The notes under the pieces are model-generated. The model was not told where the DNA came from and did not search any database. It was given only the letters and a program-made list of their open reading frames with translations. Source: Ignavibacteria bacterium (GTDB lineage Bacteria; Bacteroidota; Ignavibacteria; Ignavibacteriales; Ignavibacteriaceae). From it: DNA of 64,000 bases. The DNA is taken from the NCBI GenBank assembly GCA_030684555.1, contig JAUXVN010000112.1, positions 62,001 through 126,000 on the forward strand, given 5' to 3'. A program made the translations under genes and the position numbers. Positions 25,519-33,777 of the stretch are shown here, piece by piece (the stretch's first letter is position 1; the number at the start of each line of letters is the position of its first letter).

Positions 25519-28026
25519 TTGAGAACAACAGTTTTTGTTTGTTTGGTTATTTTTATGTTTAAAATCTCATTGGCACAATCGTACTCATGGAGTCAGGTTG
25601 TACCGGGCAATAGTCTCGGTAACCCAATTGTAGTTGATGCTAATAATAATGATATAGTCTATTATGGTACTAATGATAGAATATATAAAAGTTGGAATCG
25701 TGGGAATTCCTTTACTCAAATAGGAACATCTATTTCTGGTTCAACAAGGATTAAAAATATAATCCTTAATCCGAAAGATTCACTATTAATTTTTGTTGCA
25801 ATTGAAGGAAGCCCCCAAAGGACTGTAAAGAGTACGGATGGAGGTAATACATGGACTTCAACCGGAAGTTTTTCTTTTTCATATTTTGGAATACCAACGA
25901 CCCAAGACCCTCAACATCCCGACACTATTTATACAATGAGTGGAAGTCAATTTTTAATTAGTACCGATTTCGGTTCTACCTGGAATGTAAAAGCAACAGT
26001 TAGTGGTTTTGGAACTCCCTGCGATATTGAAGTTTTTCCTGACAGCAGTAATATTATCCTTATTGGTGATAATGGAACCGGAATTTTTAGAAGTTCAGAT
26101 TATGGAGTTAACTGGTCACAAGTATTTTCTACCGGCGGTGAAATTCCAACAATAGGTATGCAAAAAAACAGCAGCGGAATTGCATGGGCTACAAGATGGG
26201 GCGGCGGGGGCGGTTTTCTGAGGTCAACTGATTATGGTAAATCATGGCAATTAATAAATTATTTTAATAATCTTAATATGTGGGGAGTTGATGTATCTCC
26301 GCAAGATTCCAATTTTGTTGTTACCGGTCAGTATTCAGGAAATAGAATCTATATCTCAAAAGATTTTGGACAAACATGGATTCCCACTACTATTGCAGGA
26401 AGTAATTATGCAGTTTATGTTGTCGACTCATTAACGGTTTTTGCTGCACAGTCAACCGGATTTTACAAACTACAAACTCCAACTATTGTAACAAGTCGAC
26501 CAGTTCGAGTAGTATTCTCAATAAATATTAACAGAGCACTTGACTACCATACTGGAGAACGAATCGATTCAATTGCGGATGGAGTTTGGTTAAAAGGAAG
26601 TTTAAATGCTCTCGGGGCAAATCAAGGAAATTGGACTTTCGCAGACTCAGTAAATGGTAGAATAAAAAAATTATACGATAACGGTGAAGGTGCTGATTCT
26701 ATTGCAGGAGATAATATTTGGTCTGCATCTTTTACCATTCCTGTCGGAACACCTGTCTCATCGTTTACATATCGTTATGGGATATCATACCCGGGTATTG
26801 ATAATTTATCTTCTCAGTTTCCGGATTATTTAAATAATGAAAACGCTCCAAACTTATCGAGAACAGCTATTTTCTCTGATCAAGATACTATTATTTATTT
26901 GAATGATGATAAATGGTCATATCTGGCAATGCCACAAGCAAATATTAGTCCTGAATATATTTCTGTCGGTGTAACTCAGGGAGATACTGCATATTTTTCA
27001 ATCGATATAGAAAATATTCAAGGGAAAGATAATTTATTGTTTTCATTAGCGTCTTTCTCTGATTCGATTTTGACAGAAACCTTCGGGTTACAATCAAATA
27101 TTTTTTCAGACTCTACCGATAGAAGCAATAAATACTTTGTGACCACGACTGTTACTTTGACAGAAATTCAACAATACTTTGAAATCCCCAAAACGACAGA
27201 AGTTTATTTCTTTGTTTATGAAGGGGAAGCAATGAGAGGTGAATTTTCAAATGTTTTCTCAACTAGAGTAACATTTGATCAAGGTCAAGGTTTCATGAGC
27301 AGTGGACCAATAAATGTTCAATTGCATGAAGGAAAATATTACGCCATTGGTGCAAGCTGGACAAATAAATTAAATTTTTATAGAGGAGGCTCAGTTCCCA
27401 TCAATACTGGATTCGGCTCATTAATCTCCGGACAAGTAGCGGGAGCATCTTATCCTCCAACGGATATTGCAACTTTCAGAAGTTCAAACCTACCGGTTTA
27501 TTTGCAGAAATTATCAGTTACCTCACCAGTTCAATGGATTACTGCATCCGAAACTCAAGGATTAATTCCACCGGGAAGTTCTAATTCTATTAATTTCGAA
27601 GTCACAACTGATTCCCTTAAAATTGGACGTAATTTTGCCAATCTATTGATTGGAACAAATGATACAGCTTTGGTTTCAATGATAATTCCTATTCAAATAA
27701 GAGTCCGTGAAATTGTTCTTTCGGTTGATCCTGAATTAAACATAAGGGACTATTCACTTTCGCAAAATTATCCTAATCCATTTAATCCATCAACAAGAAT
27801 TAGTTATTCTCTTCCGGAAAAAAGTAGTGTGTATATAACTATTTATAACTCATTGGGCGAAATTGTGGATAAATTCCAGTTTTCTGAACAGACTCAAGGC
27901 ATTTATAGTTATGATTGGAATGCCTCAAGATTGGCATCCGGGGTTTACATTTTACAATTGAAAGCTATTTCACTTGAATCAACAAAAGAATTTTTAAGCA
28001 ATAAGAAAATGCTTCTACTCCATTAA
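25519..28026 (+). CDS. Secreted Asp-box (sialidase-like) propeller protein with T9SS tail
   Basis: Large exported protein. I prefer the TTG at 25519, preceded by AAGAGG, which gives 835 residues beginning LRTTVFVCLV as a signal peptide; the open frame starts at another TTG at 25486. The N-terminal third is a beta-propeller with five Asp-box repeats (STDGGNTW, STDFGSTW, SSDYGVNW, STDYGKSW, SKDFGQTW). A middle domain (about 330-420) with WLKGSLN and GDNIWSASF resembles a starch-binding or Ig-like module. The last 85 residues are a T9SS type A sorting domain with NYPNPFNPST. Catalytic residues are not identifiable, so a binding or photosystem-like repeat role is as likely as hydrolysis. The next gene follows 17 bp later. 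Confidence 0.82.
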   Translation: MRTTVFVCLVIFMFKISLAQSYSWSQVVPGNSLGNPIVVDANNNDIVYYGTNDRIYKSWNRGNSFTQIGTSISGSTRIKNIILNPKDSLLIFVAIEGSPQRTVKSTDGGNTWTSTGSFSFSYFGIPTTQDPQHPDTIYTMSGSQFLISTDFGSTWNVKATVSGFGTPCDIEVFPDSSNIILIGDNGTGIFRSSDYGVNWSQVFSTGGEIPTIGMQKNSSGIAWATRWGGGGGFLRSTDYGKSWQLINYFNNLNMWGVDVSPQDSNFVVTGQYSGNRIYISKDFGQTWIPTTIAGSNYAVYVVDSLTVFAAQSTGFYKLQTPTIVTSRPVRVVFSININRALDYHTGERIDSIADGVWLKGSLNALGANQGNWTFADSVNGRIKKLYDNGEGADSIAGDNIWSASFTIPVGTPVSSFTYRYGISYPGIDNLSSQFPDYLNNENAPNLSRTAIFSDQDTIIYLNDDKWSYLAMPQANISPEYISVGVTQGDTAYFSIDIENIQGKDNLLFSLASFSDSILTETFGLQSNIFSDSTDRSNKYFVTTTVTLTEIQQYFEIPKTTEVYFFVYEGEAMRGEFSNVFSTRVTFDQGQGFMSSGPINVQLHEGKYYAIGASWTNKLNFYRGGSVPINTGFGSLISGQVAGASYPPTDIATFRSSNLPVYLQKLSVTSPVQWITASETQGLIPPGSSNSINFEVTTDSLKIGRNFANLLIGTNDTALVSMIIPIQIRVREIVLSVDPELNIRDYSLSQNYPNPFNPSTRISYSLPEKSSVYITIYNSLGEIVDKFQFSEQTQGIYSYDWNASRLASGVYILQLKAISLESTKEFLSNKKMLLLH

Positions 28027-28043
28027 TTTTACAGGGAATGGTT

Positions 28044-28865
28044 ATGAAAACAAATGTTATTCTTTTTGCAATATTTTTAGGATTTATTTCTTACGGATTT
28101 GCAGTTTTTAAATTTGGGAAAATAAATAGTACAAAGAAAAATGGGAATGGGTGTGTTTGCCATAACATTTCCCCCGCTGAAGATGTTATTGTCTGGGTTG
28201 ACGGACCAGATTCTGTTGAAGCAGGAAAAAGTCAAGTTTACAAAATGTATATGATTGGTGGTCCCGCAGTTGCCGGTGGTTATAATGTTGCAGTAAGTGA
28301 AGGATTATTATCGTTAGCTGATACAAATTCAATCTTAATTGAGAATGAAATTACTCAAAGTTCACCTCTTCCTTTTTTGGGTGACACAGTTCATTGGTCA
28401 TTCATTTATACAGCACCTGATTCACCTAATTCATTCGATACAATTTATTCCACCGGTTTAAGTGTTAATTTTGATGGGATTCCGAATGAATTTGACCTGT
28501 GGGCTTATGGAGATAATTTTGTAGTGAAGATTATAGATACGAATTCGGTTACTTCTTCAAGAAGTCAAATAATACCGGAAAATTTTTCGTTAAGTCAAAA
28601 TTACCCGAATCCATTTAATCCAACCACAATTATTTCCTATTCGGTTGGAATTACATCTTCAGTTAGATTGGATGTATTTGATACTCGCGGCAAATTAATT
28701 TTGAATTTAGAAAATGGAATTAAATCAGCCGGAAGTTACAATGTAAAATTGAACGGAGTTGCACTTTCAAGTGGAGTTTATTTGTATAAGCTAACTGCTT
28801 TTTCTACGGATGGATTAACAAAACAATTATTTACCCAAACAAAAAAATTACTTCTTATTAAATAA
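28044..28865 (+). CDS. Secreted CxCH (choice-of-anchor V-like) protein with T9SS tail
   Basis: Exported protein of 273 residues from ATG 28044, which has AGGGA six bases upstream; an ATG at 28038 has no room for a ribosome site. A signal peptide (1-20) is followed by GCVCHN (Cys37, Cys39, His40), then a beta-rich domain with GGYNVAVSEG (about 73-82) that is clearly paralogous to the protein at 20657. The C-terminal 80 residues are a T9SS sorting domain with NYPNPFNPTT. It is 17 bp after the Asp-box protein and co-transcribed with it. The ligand of the CxCH site (metal, haem or disulfide) cannot be decided by eye. Confidence 0.8.
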   Translation: MKTNVILFAIFLGFISYGFAVFKFGKINSTKKNGNGCVCHNISPAEDVIVWVDGPDSVEAGKSQVYKMYMIGGPAVAGGYNVAVSEGLLSLADTNSILIENEITQSSPLPFLGDTVHWSFIYTAPDSPNSFDTIYSTGLSVNFDGIPNEFDLWAYGDNFVVKIIDTNSVTSSRSQIIPENFSLSQNYPNPFNPTTIISYSVGITSSVRLDVFDTRGKLILNLENGIKSAGSYNVKLNGVALSSGVYLYKLTAFSTDGLTKQLFTQTKKLLLIK

Positions 28866-28891
28866 TTTTTTGGTTAATAATTATAAATAAT

Positions 28892-29626
28892 TCAGAACTG
28901 TAACTGAAAATTTACAGATAAATTTGAAGGTGAATATTCATCAAGCGAATAATTTACATTCATGTTCCACGAATTATTTGCTTGTTGACTTTTATTATAT
29001 GCGGTAACTAATCGCACTGCATTAATAATACTCGCTATCCGGTTGAGTATCATTCCACCAACTACAAATCGTAAATTATTATATGAAACTTGACTGGAAA
29101 CCCACATTGATCTGTAAGTTCTTCTTTCGCTGGTAGTAGCCCAGTTCCAATAGTGTGATTCAGAATTATACATTGCTTTGAAATTTCGTTGTGCTGACAT
29201 TTCTTCATTATACTGAACAATATCTCTGTAGTCAGCAATCTTAGCAAAATACTCTTCATTTTTATTTGTTAAATCAACCCCACCAGCACTCTTTGCATAA
29301 CTTTGATAACTCTCTTTTTTCCAATCCCCATATTTTTCAATACCTATATAAGTTCCCCACAATACAGCCTCTGTAATCGTCAGGTATTGCCCGAGTGAAT
29401 AATTACCGGCATATAATTCACCCATTCCCGGTAATAGTGCCGAATATAAAATTGCTAAAGCCGGACTTTTCTTTTCAAAGTTAAATTGTACACCTTGGGA
29501 TTGTTGAATTTCTTCTTTTTGAAAATCAGTTCCCTTTAATTCCATTTTCATTTGAGAGATGGATTGCGGAAAAGTTAGTTGTGAGACCATTAAAAACAGA
29601 AGTAAATGCAGAGTTGAAAATTTCAT
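28892..29626 (-). CDS. Exported membrane protein of unknown function (DUF5683-like)
   Basis: Protein of 244 residues with a signal peptide (1-20, ending near FPQS). It has a hydrophobic stretch with SALLPGMGELYAG (about 57-69) and a second hydrophobic region near 75-95. The Leu-Pro-Gly-hydrophobic-Gly pattern resembles the LPG-x-GQ motif of small Bacteroidota membrane proteins such as DUF5683. The rest is polar, with Tyr and Asn, and ends NFQLQF, which would suit an outer-membrane strand. It lies 25 bp after mtaB and may share that transcript. Function is unknown and the family call is tentative. Confidence 0.7.
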   Translation of the reverse strand: MKFSTLHLLLFLMVSQLTFPQSISQMKMELKGTDFQKEEIQQSQGVQFNFEKKSPALAILYSALLPGMGELYAGNYSLGQYLTITEAVLWGTYIGIEKYGDWKKESYQSYAKSAGGVDLTNKNEEYFAKIADYRDIVQYNEEMSAQRNFKAMYNSESHYWNWATTSERRTYRSMWVSSQVSYNNLRFVVGGMILNRIASIINAVRLVTAYNKSQQANNSWNMNVNYSLDEYSPSNLSVNFQLQF

Positions 29627-29651
29627 ATTTTTTTTATTTGAAAGTTATTAA

Positions 29652-30980
29652 TTAAACATTAACTGTGTCAACCGAATATTTTTGCCCTATTATCTCCCCT
29701 TTTGCAAAAGGATCACTGATTTTATTGATTAATACTTCGGTAAATTTATTAATCAGGGTTTCGTCATATTCGTGAACAATACGAACATAGTTAGACGAAA
29801 AACCTTTCATCATTCCATTCACATTATCATTTTCAAAAAGAACCTCAACTTTTTTCCCGATTAAAGATTCATAAAACTCATGCCGTTTTTTTTCACTTAA
29901 AATTCTTAACATGTTGTTACGCTTTCGACGAATATTTATCGGAACTTGTCCTTCCATTGTAATTGCTTTTGTATCGGGTCTTTCTGAATATGTGAAAACA
30001 TGTAAATAAGAGATGGGAAGTTCTTTTAAGAAATTATAAGTTTCAAGAAACTCCTCCTCCCCTTCCCCGGGGAATCCGACAATTACATCAACACCAATTC
30101 CTACATTCGGTATTTCTGATTTTACTTTATGAATCAAATCAAAATAATATTCTTTGGTATATCTTCGCTGCATCAGTTTAAGAATTTTAGCACTTCCACT
30201 TTGCAAAGGAATATGAAAATGCTTGGTGAGTTTATTACTATTTTTAGTCAGAGTTAAAATTTCATCTGTTAATAAATTTGGTTCGATTGAACTGATTCTT
30301 AATCGGTAATCACCTTCAAGTGCAATCAACTTTAATAGAAGTTTATATAAATTAGTATCTAATGCTTTTCCGTAATCTCCGACGTTCACTCCGGTTAAAA
30401 TTATCTCTTTATAATTCTGGCTTAGAATATCTTGAAACTGATTAATCAGTTCAGATTCGTTCAAGCTTCTGCTGAGTCCACGCGCAAGCGGTATTGTACA
30501 GAATGAGCATTTATAATCACAACCATCCTGAATCTTGAAATAAGCTCGAGTTCGGCTGTCGGCATCTGAAGAAGCAGCTAAACCAAATTGATTTAATTCC
30601 TCGGTTGATGATACATAAATACAAGCTAATTCTTTTTTCTGAAATGAATCAACGTAAGAAAAGAGATTAAATTTTTCATTACTGCCGAGTACCAAATCAA
30701 CTCCGTTTATATTGCTGATTTCTTCCGGACGAAGTTGAGCATAACAGCCGGTAACAACAATAAACGCATTTGGGTTATTTCGTAATGCTCTTCTAACTAT
30801 TTGACGGCATTCTTTTTCAGCATTCGCAGTGACTGTGCAAGTATTAATTACAAATACATCAGCCTTCTCCGAAAATTCAACAACTTCAAATCCATTCTGT
30901 TTGAATTGTTTTCCAATAGTCGATGTTTCGGAAAAATTTAACTTACACCCGAGCGTATGTAATGCAACTTTTTGATTCAT
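29652..30980 (-). CDS. mtaB: tRNA t6A37 methylthiotransferase MtaB
   Basis: Radical SAM enzyme that adds a methylthio group to t6A at position 37 of tRNAs reading ANN codons. At 442 residues it has the family domain order: UPF0004 N-terminal domain with its three cluster cysteines (in TLGCKLN, NTCTVT and TGCYAQ), the radical SAM motif CDYKCSFC (about 154-161), and a C-terminal TRAM domain (about 370-435). The IPLQSGS and GFPGEGEEEF segments are typical of this clan. The LGCKLN start favours MtaB over MiaB or RimO. It follows rpsA but lies beyond the rpsA terminator. Confidence 0.94.
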   Translation of the reverse strand: MNQKVALHTLGCKLNFSETSTIGKQFKQNGFEVVEFSEKADVFVINTCTVTANAEKECRQIVRRALRNNPNAFIVVTGCYAQLRPEEISNINGVDLVLGSNEKFNLFSYVDSFQKKELACIYVSSTEELNQFGLAASSDADSRTRAYFKIQDGCDYKCSFCTIPLARGLSRSLNESELINQFQDILSQNYKEIILTGVNVGDYGKALDTNLYKLLLKLIALEGDYRLRISSIEPNLLTDEILTLTKNSNKLTKHFHIPLQSGSAKILKLMQRRYTKEYYFDLIHKVKSEIPNVGIGVDVIVGFPGEGEEEFLETYNFLKELPISYLHVFTYSERPDTKAITMEGQVPINIRRKRNNMLRILSEKKRHEFYESLIGKKVEVLFENDNVNGMMKGFSSNYVRIVHEYDETLINKFTEVLINKISDPFAKGEIIGQKYSVDTVNV

Positions 30981-31006
30981 TAAAATTTTATCATATTAAA
31001 AATAAA

Positions 31007-31025
31007 GGCGAGGATAAACCTCGCC
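31007..31025 (-). terminator. Rho-independent terminator of rpsA
   Basis: Seven-bp GC-rich stem, GGCGAGG at 31007-31013 and CCTCGCC at 31019-31025, with loop ATAAA. On the minus strand it is followed by TTTATTTTT. It stands 26 bp after the rpsA stop codon and separates rpsA from mtaB. Confidence 0.88.
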
Positions 31026-31051
31026 CTGTTAAATCAGATCACTGAATTATA

Positions 31052-32887
31052 TTATTCAGATTCGTTGTCGTTTTTATCTCTTGATGATTTTGACGGCATG
31101 TCTTCCGGCAATTCAAAGATAGAAAAATCTGATGATTCAACATTACCCGTATCAGCATTTTTAATGTCCTGAACAGTAACTTTTTCAAGTTTATGTTTTG
31201 TTATATAATCTTGAATATTATCTTCAGATAAATCTTTCAAAGCGCCTGTTGCGCTTAAAACGATTTTTTTATTTTCTTTATCGAATTCAATTACCTTTAA
31301 TGAAAGTTCATCATCAATCGGGAATAAAAGTGCAAGATTTTTTACTTTTCCAGTAGATAATTGATTCGTTGGAACAAAACCGTCAACTCCGTGAGGTAAT
31401 TCAGCAATCAATCCTTTTTCTATAATGCGAACTACTTTACCAGAAACAATTTTGCCTGTTGCGTATTCGGTTTCAAAACCATCCCATGGGTTATCCTGGA
31501 TTTGTTTGTGTCCCAAAGATATTTTTCTTTGATCAACATCTACACCAAGAACAACAACATCAAGTCTTTCACCTTTTTTAACAACTTCACCGGGGTGGCG
31601 TATTTTTTTAGTCCATGATAAATCACTAATATGAACTAATCCATCAACGCCGGGTTCAAGTTCAATAAATACACCGAAGTTGGTCAAATTGCGAGCAATT
31701 CCTTGATGTTTTGAACCGACCGGATACTTTTGCATCAACTCTTGCCATGGATCCGGCTCAAGTTGTTTAATGCCAAGAGAGATTTTCTTTTCATCTTTAT
31801 CAAGGCTTAAAACTATTGCTTCTATAACTTGTCCCATCGCAACCATTTGAGATGGATGTTTAATATGTTGAGTCCAGCTCATTTCAGAATTGTGGATAAG
31901 TCCTTCAATTCCTTTTTCAATTTCGATGAAAGCACCATACTCGGTTAATGAAACAACTTTACCGGAGACTTTATCGCCGATATTAAGTTTAGCTTCAATA
32001 TTTTCCCAGGGATGAGCCAATAATTTTTTAAGACTTAATGAAATTCTTCGTTTTTCTTCATCAAAATCTGTAACAACAACATTAATTGTTTGATCGAGTT
32101 TAACAACTTCATTTGGATGGTTAATTCTTCCCCAACTTAAATCAGTGATGTGAATTAAACCGTCGACACCGCCCAAGTCAACGAAAACACCGAAATCGGT
32201 GATAGCTTTAACCGTACCTTGTAAAATCTGTCCTTTTTCAAGTTTATCAAGAATAGCTTGACGTTGGTCAGCCATTTCTTCTTCAACAAGAACTTTATGG
32301 GAAACAACAACATTTTCAGTTGGAATGTTTACTTTAACAACCTTGAAGTCCATATCACGTCCGACAAAAGCATCAAAATCACGAATAGGACGAACATCAA
32401 TTTGTGAACCTGGTAAGAATGCTTCCATTCCCATAAGGTCAACAACCATACCGCCTTTAATTCTGCGAACAATTTTTCCGGTAAGAATTTCGCCAGTTTC
32501 GTAAGAACGTGTAACTTTGCCCCAAATTCTGAGGAAATCAGCACGTCTTTTGCTTAGAACTAGATTACCTTCTTGATCTTCTACACTTTCGAGAACAACT
32601 TCAATTTCTTGACCAATTTTTAGGCTTTCGAAATTAGTAAATTCATCTTTAGACAAAGAGCCTTCAGATTTGAAGCCAACGTCAACGATAACACCATCAG
32701 GTACTATTCGTACAATTCTGGCTGTGATAGGTTCTCCTTCTTTCACATCGCGGAAAGAATCGGAATAAAGTTTTGATAATGCAGAAAATTCCTCCTGGGA
32801 ATATTCTTCTTCATGGAAAAACTTCTGTGCTTTTTGATAATCATCGTTAGCTGAATCGTTTTTCACGAATTTAGTCTTTTCAGACAT
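31052..32887 (-). CDS. rpsA: 30S ribosomal protein S1
   Basis: mRNA-binding ribosomal protein of 611 residues with six S1 (OB-fold) domains starting near residues 53, 135, 220, 306, 393 and 480. Repeats 3 to 5 carry the full GVFVDL / GLIHISDLSW pattern; repeats 1, 2 and 6 are more divergent, as is usual. An acidic tail of about 30 residues ends the protein. The start ATG has a strong GGAGG five bases upstream. The gene order cmk then rpsA is the same as in E. coli. A 108-bp leader with a long inverted repeat lies between the two genes. Confidence 0.97.
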   Translation of the reverse strand: MSEKTKFVKNDSANDDYQKAQKFFHEEEYSQEEFSALSKLYSDSFRDVKEGEPITARIVRIVPDGVIVDVGFKSEGSLSKDEFTNFESLKIGQEIEVVLESVEDQEGNLVLSKRRADFLRIWGKVTRSYETGEILTGKIVRRIKGGMVVDLMGMEAFLPGSQIDVRPIRDFDAFVGRDMDFKVVKVNIPTENVVVSHKVLVEEEMADQRQAILDKLEKGQILQGTVKAITDFGVFVDLGGVDGLIHITDLSWGRINHPNEVVKLDQTINVVVTDFDEEKRRISLSLKKLLAHPWENIEAKLNIGDKVSGKVVSLTEYGAFIEIEKGIEGLIHNSEMSWTQHIKHPSQMVAMGQVIEAIVLSLDKDEKKISLGIKQLEPDPWQELMQKYPVGSKHQGIARNLTNFGVFIELEPGVDGLVHISDLSWTKKIRHPGEVVKKGERLDVVVLGVDVDQRKISLGHKQIQDNPWDGFETEYATGKIVSGKVVRIIEKGLIAELPHGVDGFVPTNQLSTGKVKNLALLFPIDDELSLKVIEFDKENKKIVLSATGALKDLSEDNIQDYITKHKLEKVTVQDIKNADTGNVESSDFSIFELPEDMPSKSSRDKNDNESE

Positions 32888-32923
32888 TAATCCTCCAATA
32901 AGTACTTTTTGTTTTTATCTTCC

Positions 32924-32986
32924 AAAGCCATTAAATGAAAATAAAAACAACAAAATTAGTTTAACATATTTTGTTTTTATGGCTTT
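32924..32986 (-). repeat. Interrupted inverted repeat in the cmk-rpsA gap
   Basis: AAAGCCAT at 32924-32931 pairs with ATGGCTTT at 32979-32986, and the inner arms ATAAAAACAA (32941-32950) and TTGTTTTTAT (32971-32980) also pair, sharing the last two bases of the outer right arm. It begins 9 bp after the cmk stop and ends 36 bp before the rpsA start. It may be a cmk transcript end or an rpsA leader structure. Confidence 0.5.
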
Positions 32987-32995
32987 AAATTTTAT

Positions 32996-33673
32996 CTATT
33001 TGGTACTGGTTTGAAAATTTCTAATTATTTCTAAAATTTCTGTTACCTGTTCATCTATGCTTAAAAAAGATGTATCAATTTCAACCGCATCTTCAGCTTT
33101 TGCTAACGGACTTACATCTCTTGTGGAATCAATAATATCTCTGTTGACTAAATTCTCTTTTACATCATCATAGAATACTTTTTTCCCATTGTCTTCAAAT
33201 TCTTTTAATCTTCTATCAACTCTTTTATCTATTGAGGCAGTTAGAAAAATCTTTACACTTGCATTCGGGAAAACTACAGTGCCAATATCTCTGCCTTCCA
33301 TTACGCAATTTCCTTGTTGTCCCATTAATCTTTGTTTAGCAACCAGCTCTTCCCGCACTTCAATTATTTTACTTATGTCACTTACTTTAGAATTTACTAA
33401 TGGGGATCTTATTTCATCTGTAATTTCAACTTCATTAAGGAATACTTTTGTATCTCCATTATACTTTAAAGAAAGGTTTGATTCTTTCGTAAATTTGACG
33501 ATTGCTTCTTTGTTCTCTAAAATGTCATTCGTAATGGCTGAGTAGGTAATTGCTCTATACATCGCACCTGTGTCAATATATAAAAATCCGAGACGCTGAG
33601 CAAGTAAACGGGCAGTAGTACTTTTACCTGATCCGGCGGGACCATCTATTGCAATTATTAGATTTTCTGACAT
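32996..33673 (-). CDS. cmk: Cytidylate kinase
   Basis: Phosphorylates CMP and dCMP with ATP. At 225 residues it has family length. The P-loop GPAGSGKST is at about 10-18, followed by the DTGAMYRAI segment (about 34-42), the EGRDIGTVVFP block (about 126-136) that binds CMP, and the lid region with REVxPLAKA-like DVSPLAKAEDAVEIDTS near 187-203. It lies upstream of rpsA, an arrangement kept in many bacteria. A terminator-like hairpin separates it from dnaX upstream. Confidence 0.96.
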   Translation of the reverse strand: MSENLIIAIDGPAGSGKSTTARLLAQRLGFLYIDTGAMYRAITYSAITNDILENKEAIVKFTKESNLSLKYNGDTKVFLNEVEITDEIRSPLVNSKVSDISKIIEVREELVAKQRLMGQQGNCVMEGRDIGTVVFPNASVKIFLTASIDKRVDRRLKEFEDNGKKVFYDDVKENLVNRDIIDSTRDVSPLAKAEDAVEIDTSFLSIDEQVTEILEIIRNFQTSTK

Positions 33674-33718
33674 AGTTTACAAAAATAAGTAAATAAATAA
33701 AATAATCACAATTTTAAC

Positions 33719-33753
33719 AAGGAATTACCGAAAATATTTTGTCGTAATTCCTT
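33719..33753 (-). terminator. Probable terminator downstream of dnaX
   Basis: Ten-bp stem, AAGGAATTAC at 33719-33728 and GTAATTCCTT at 33744-33753, with an AT-rich loop that can extend the pairing. On the minus strand a TTAAAAT run follows. It stands 25 bp after the dnaX stop. Confidence 0.7.
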
Positions 33754-33777
33754 CATATTTAAGAGATTAAGTGAAAA

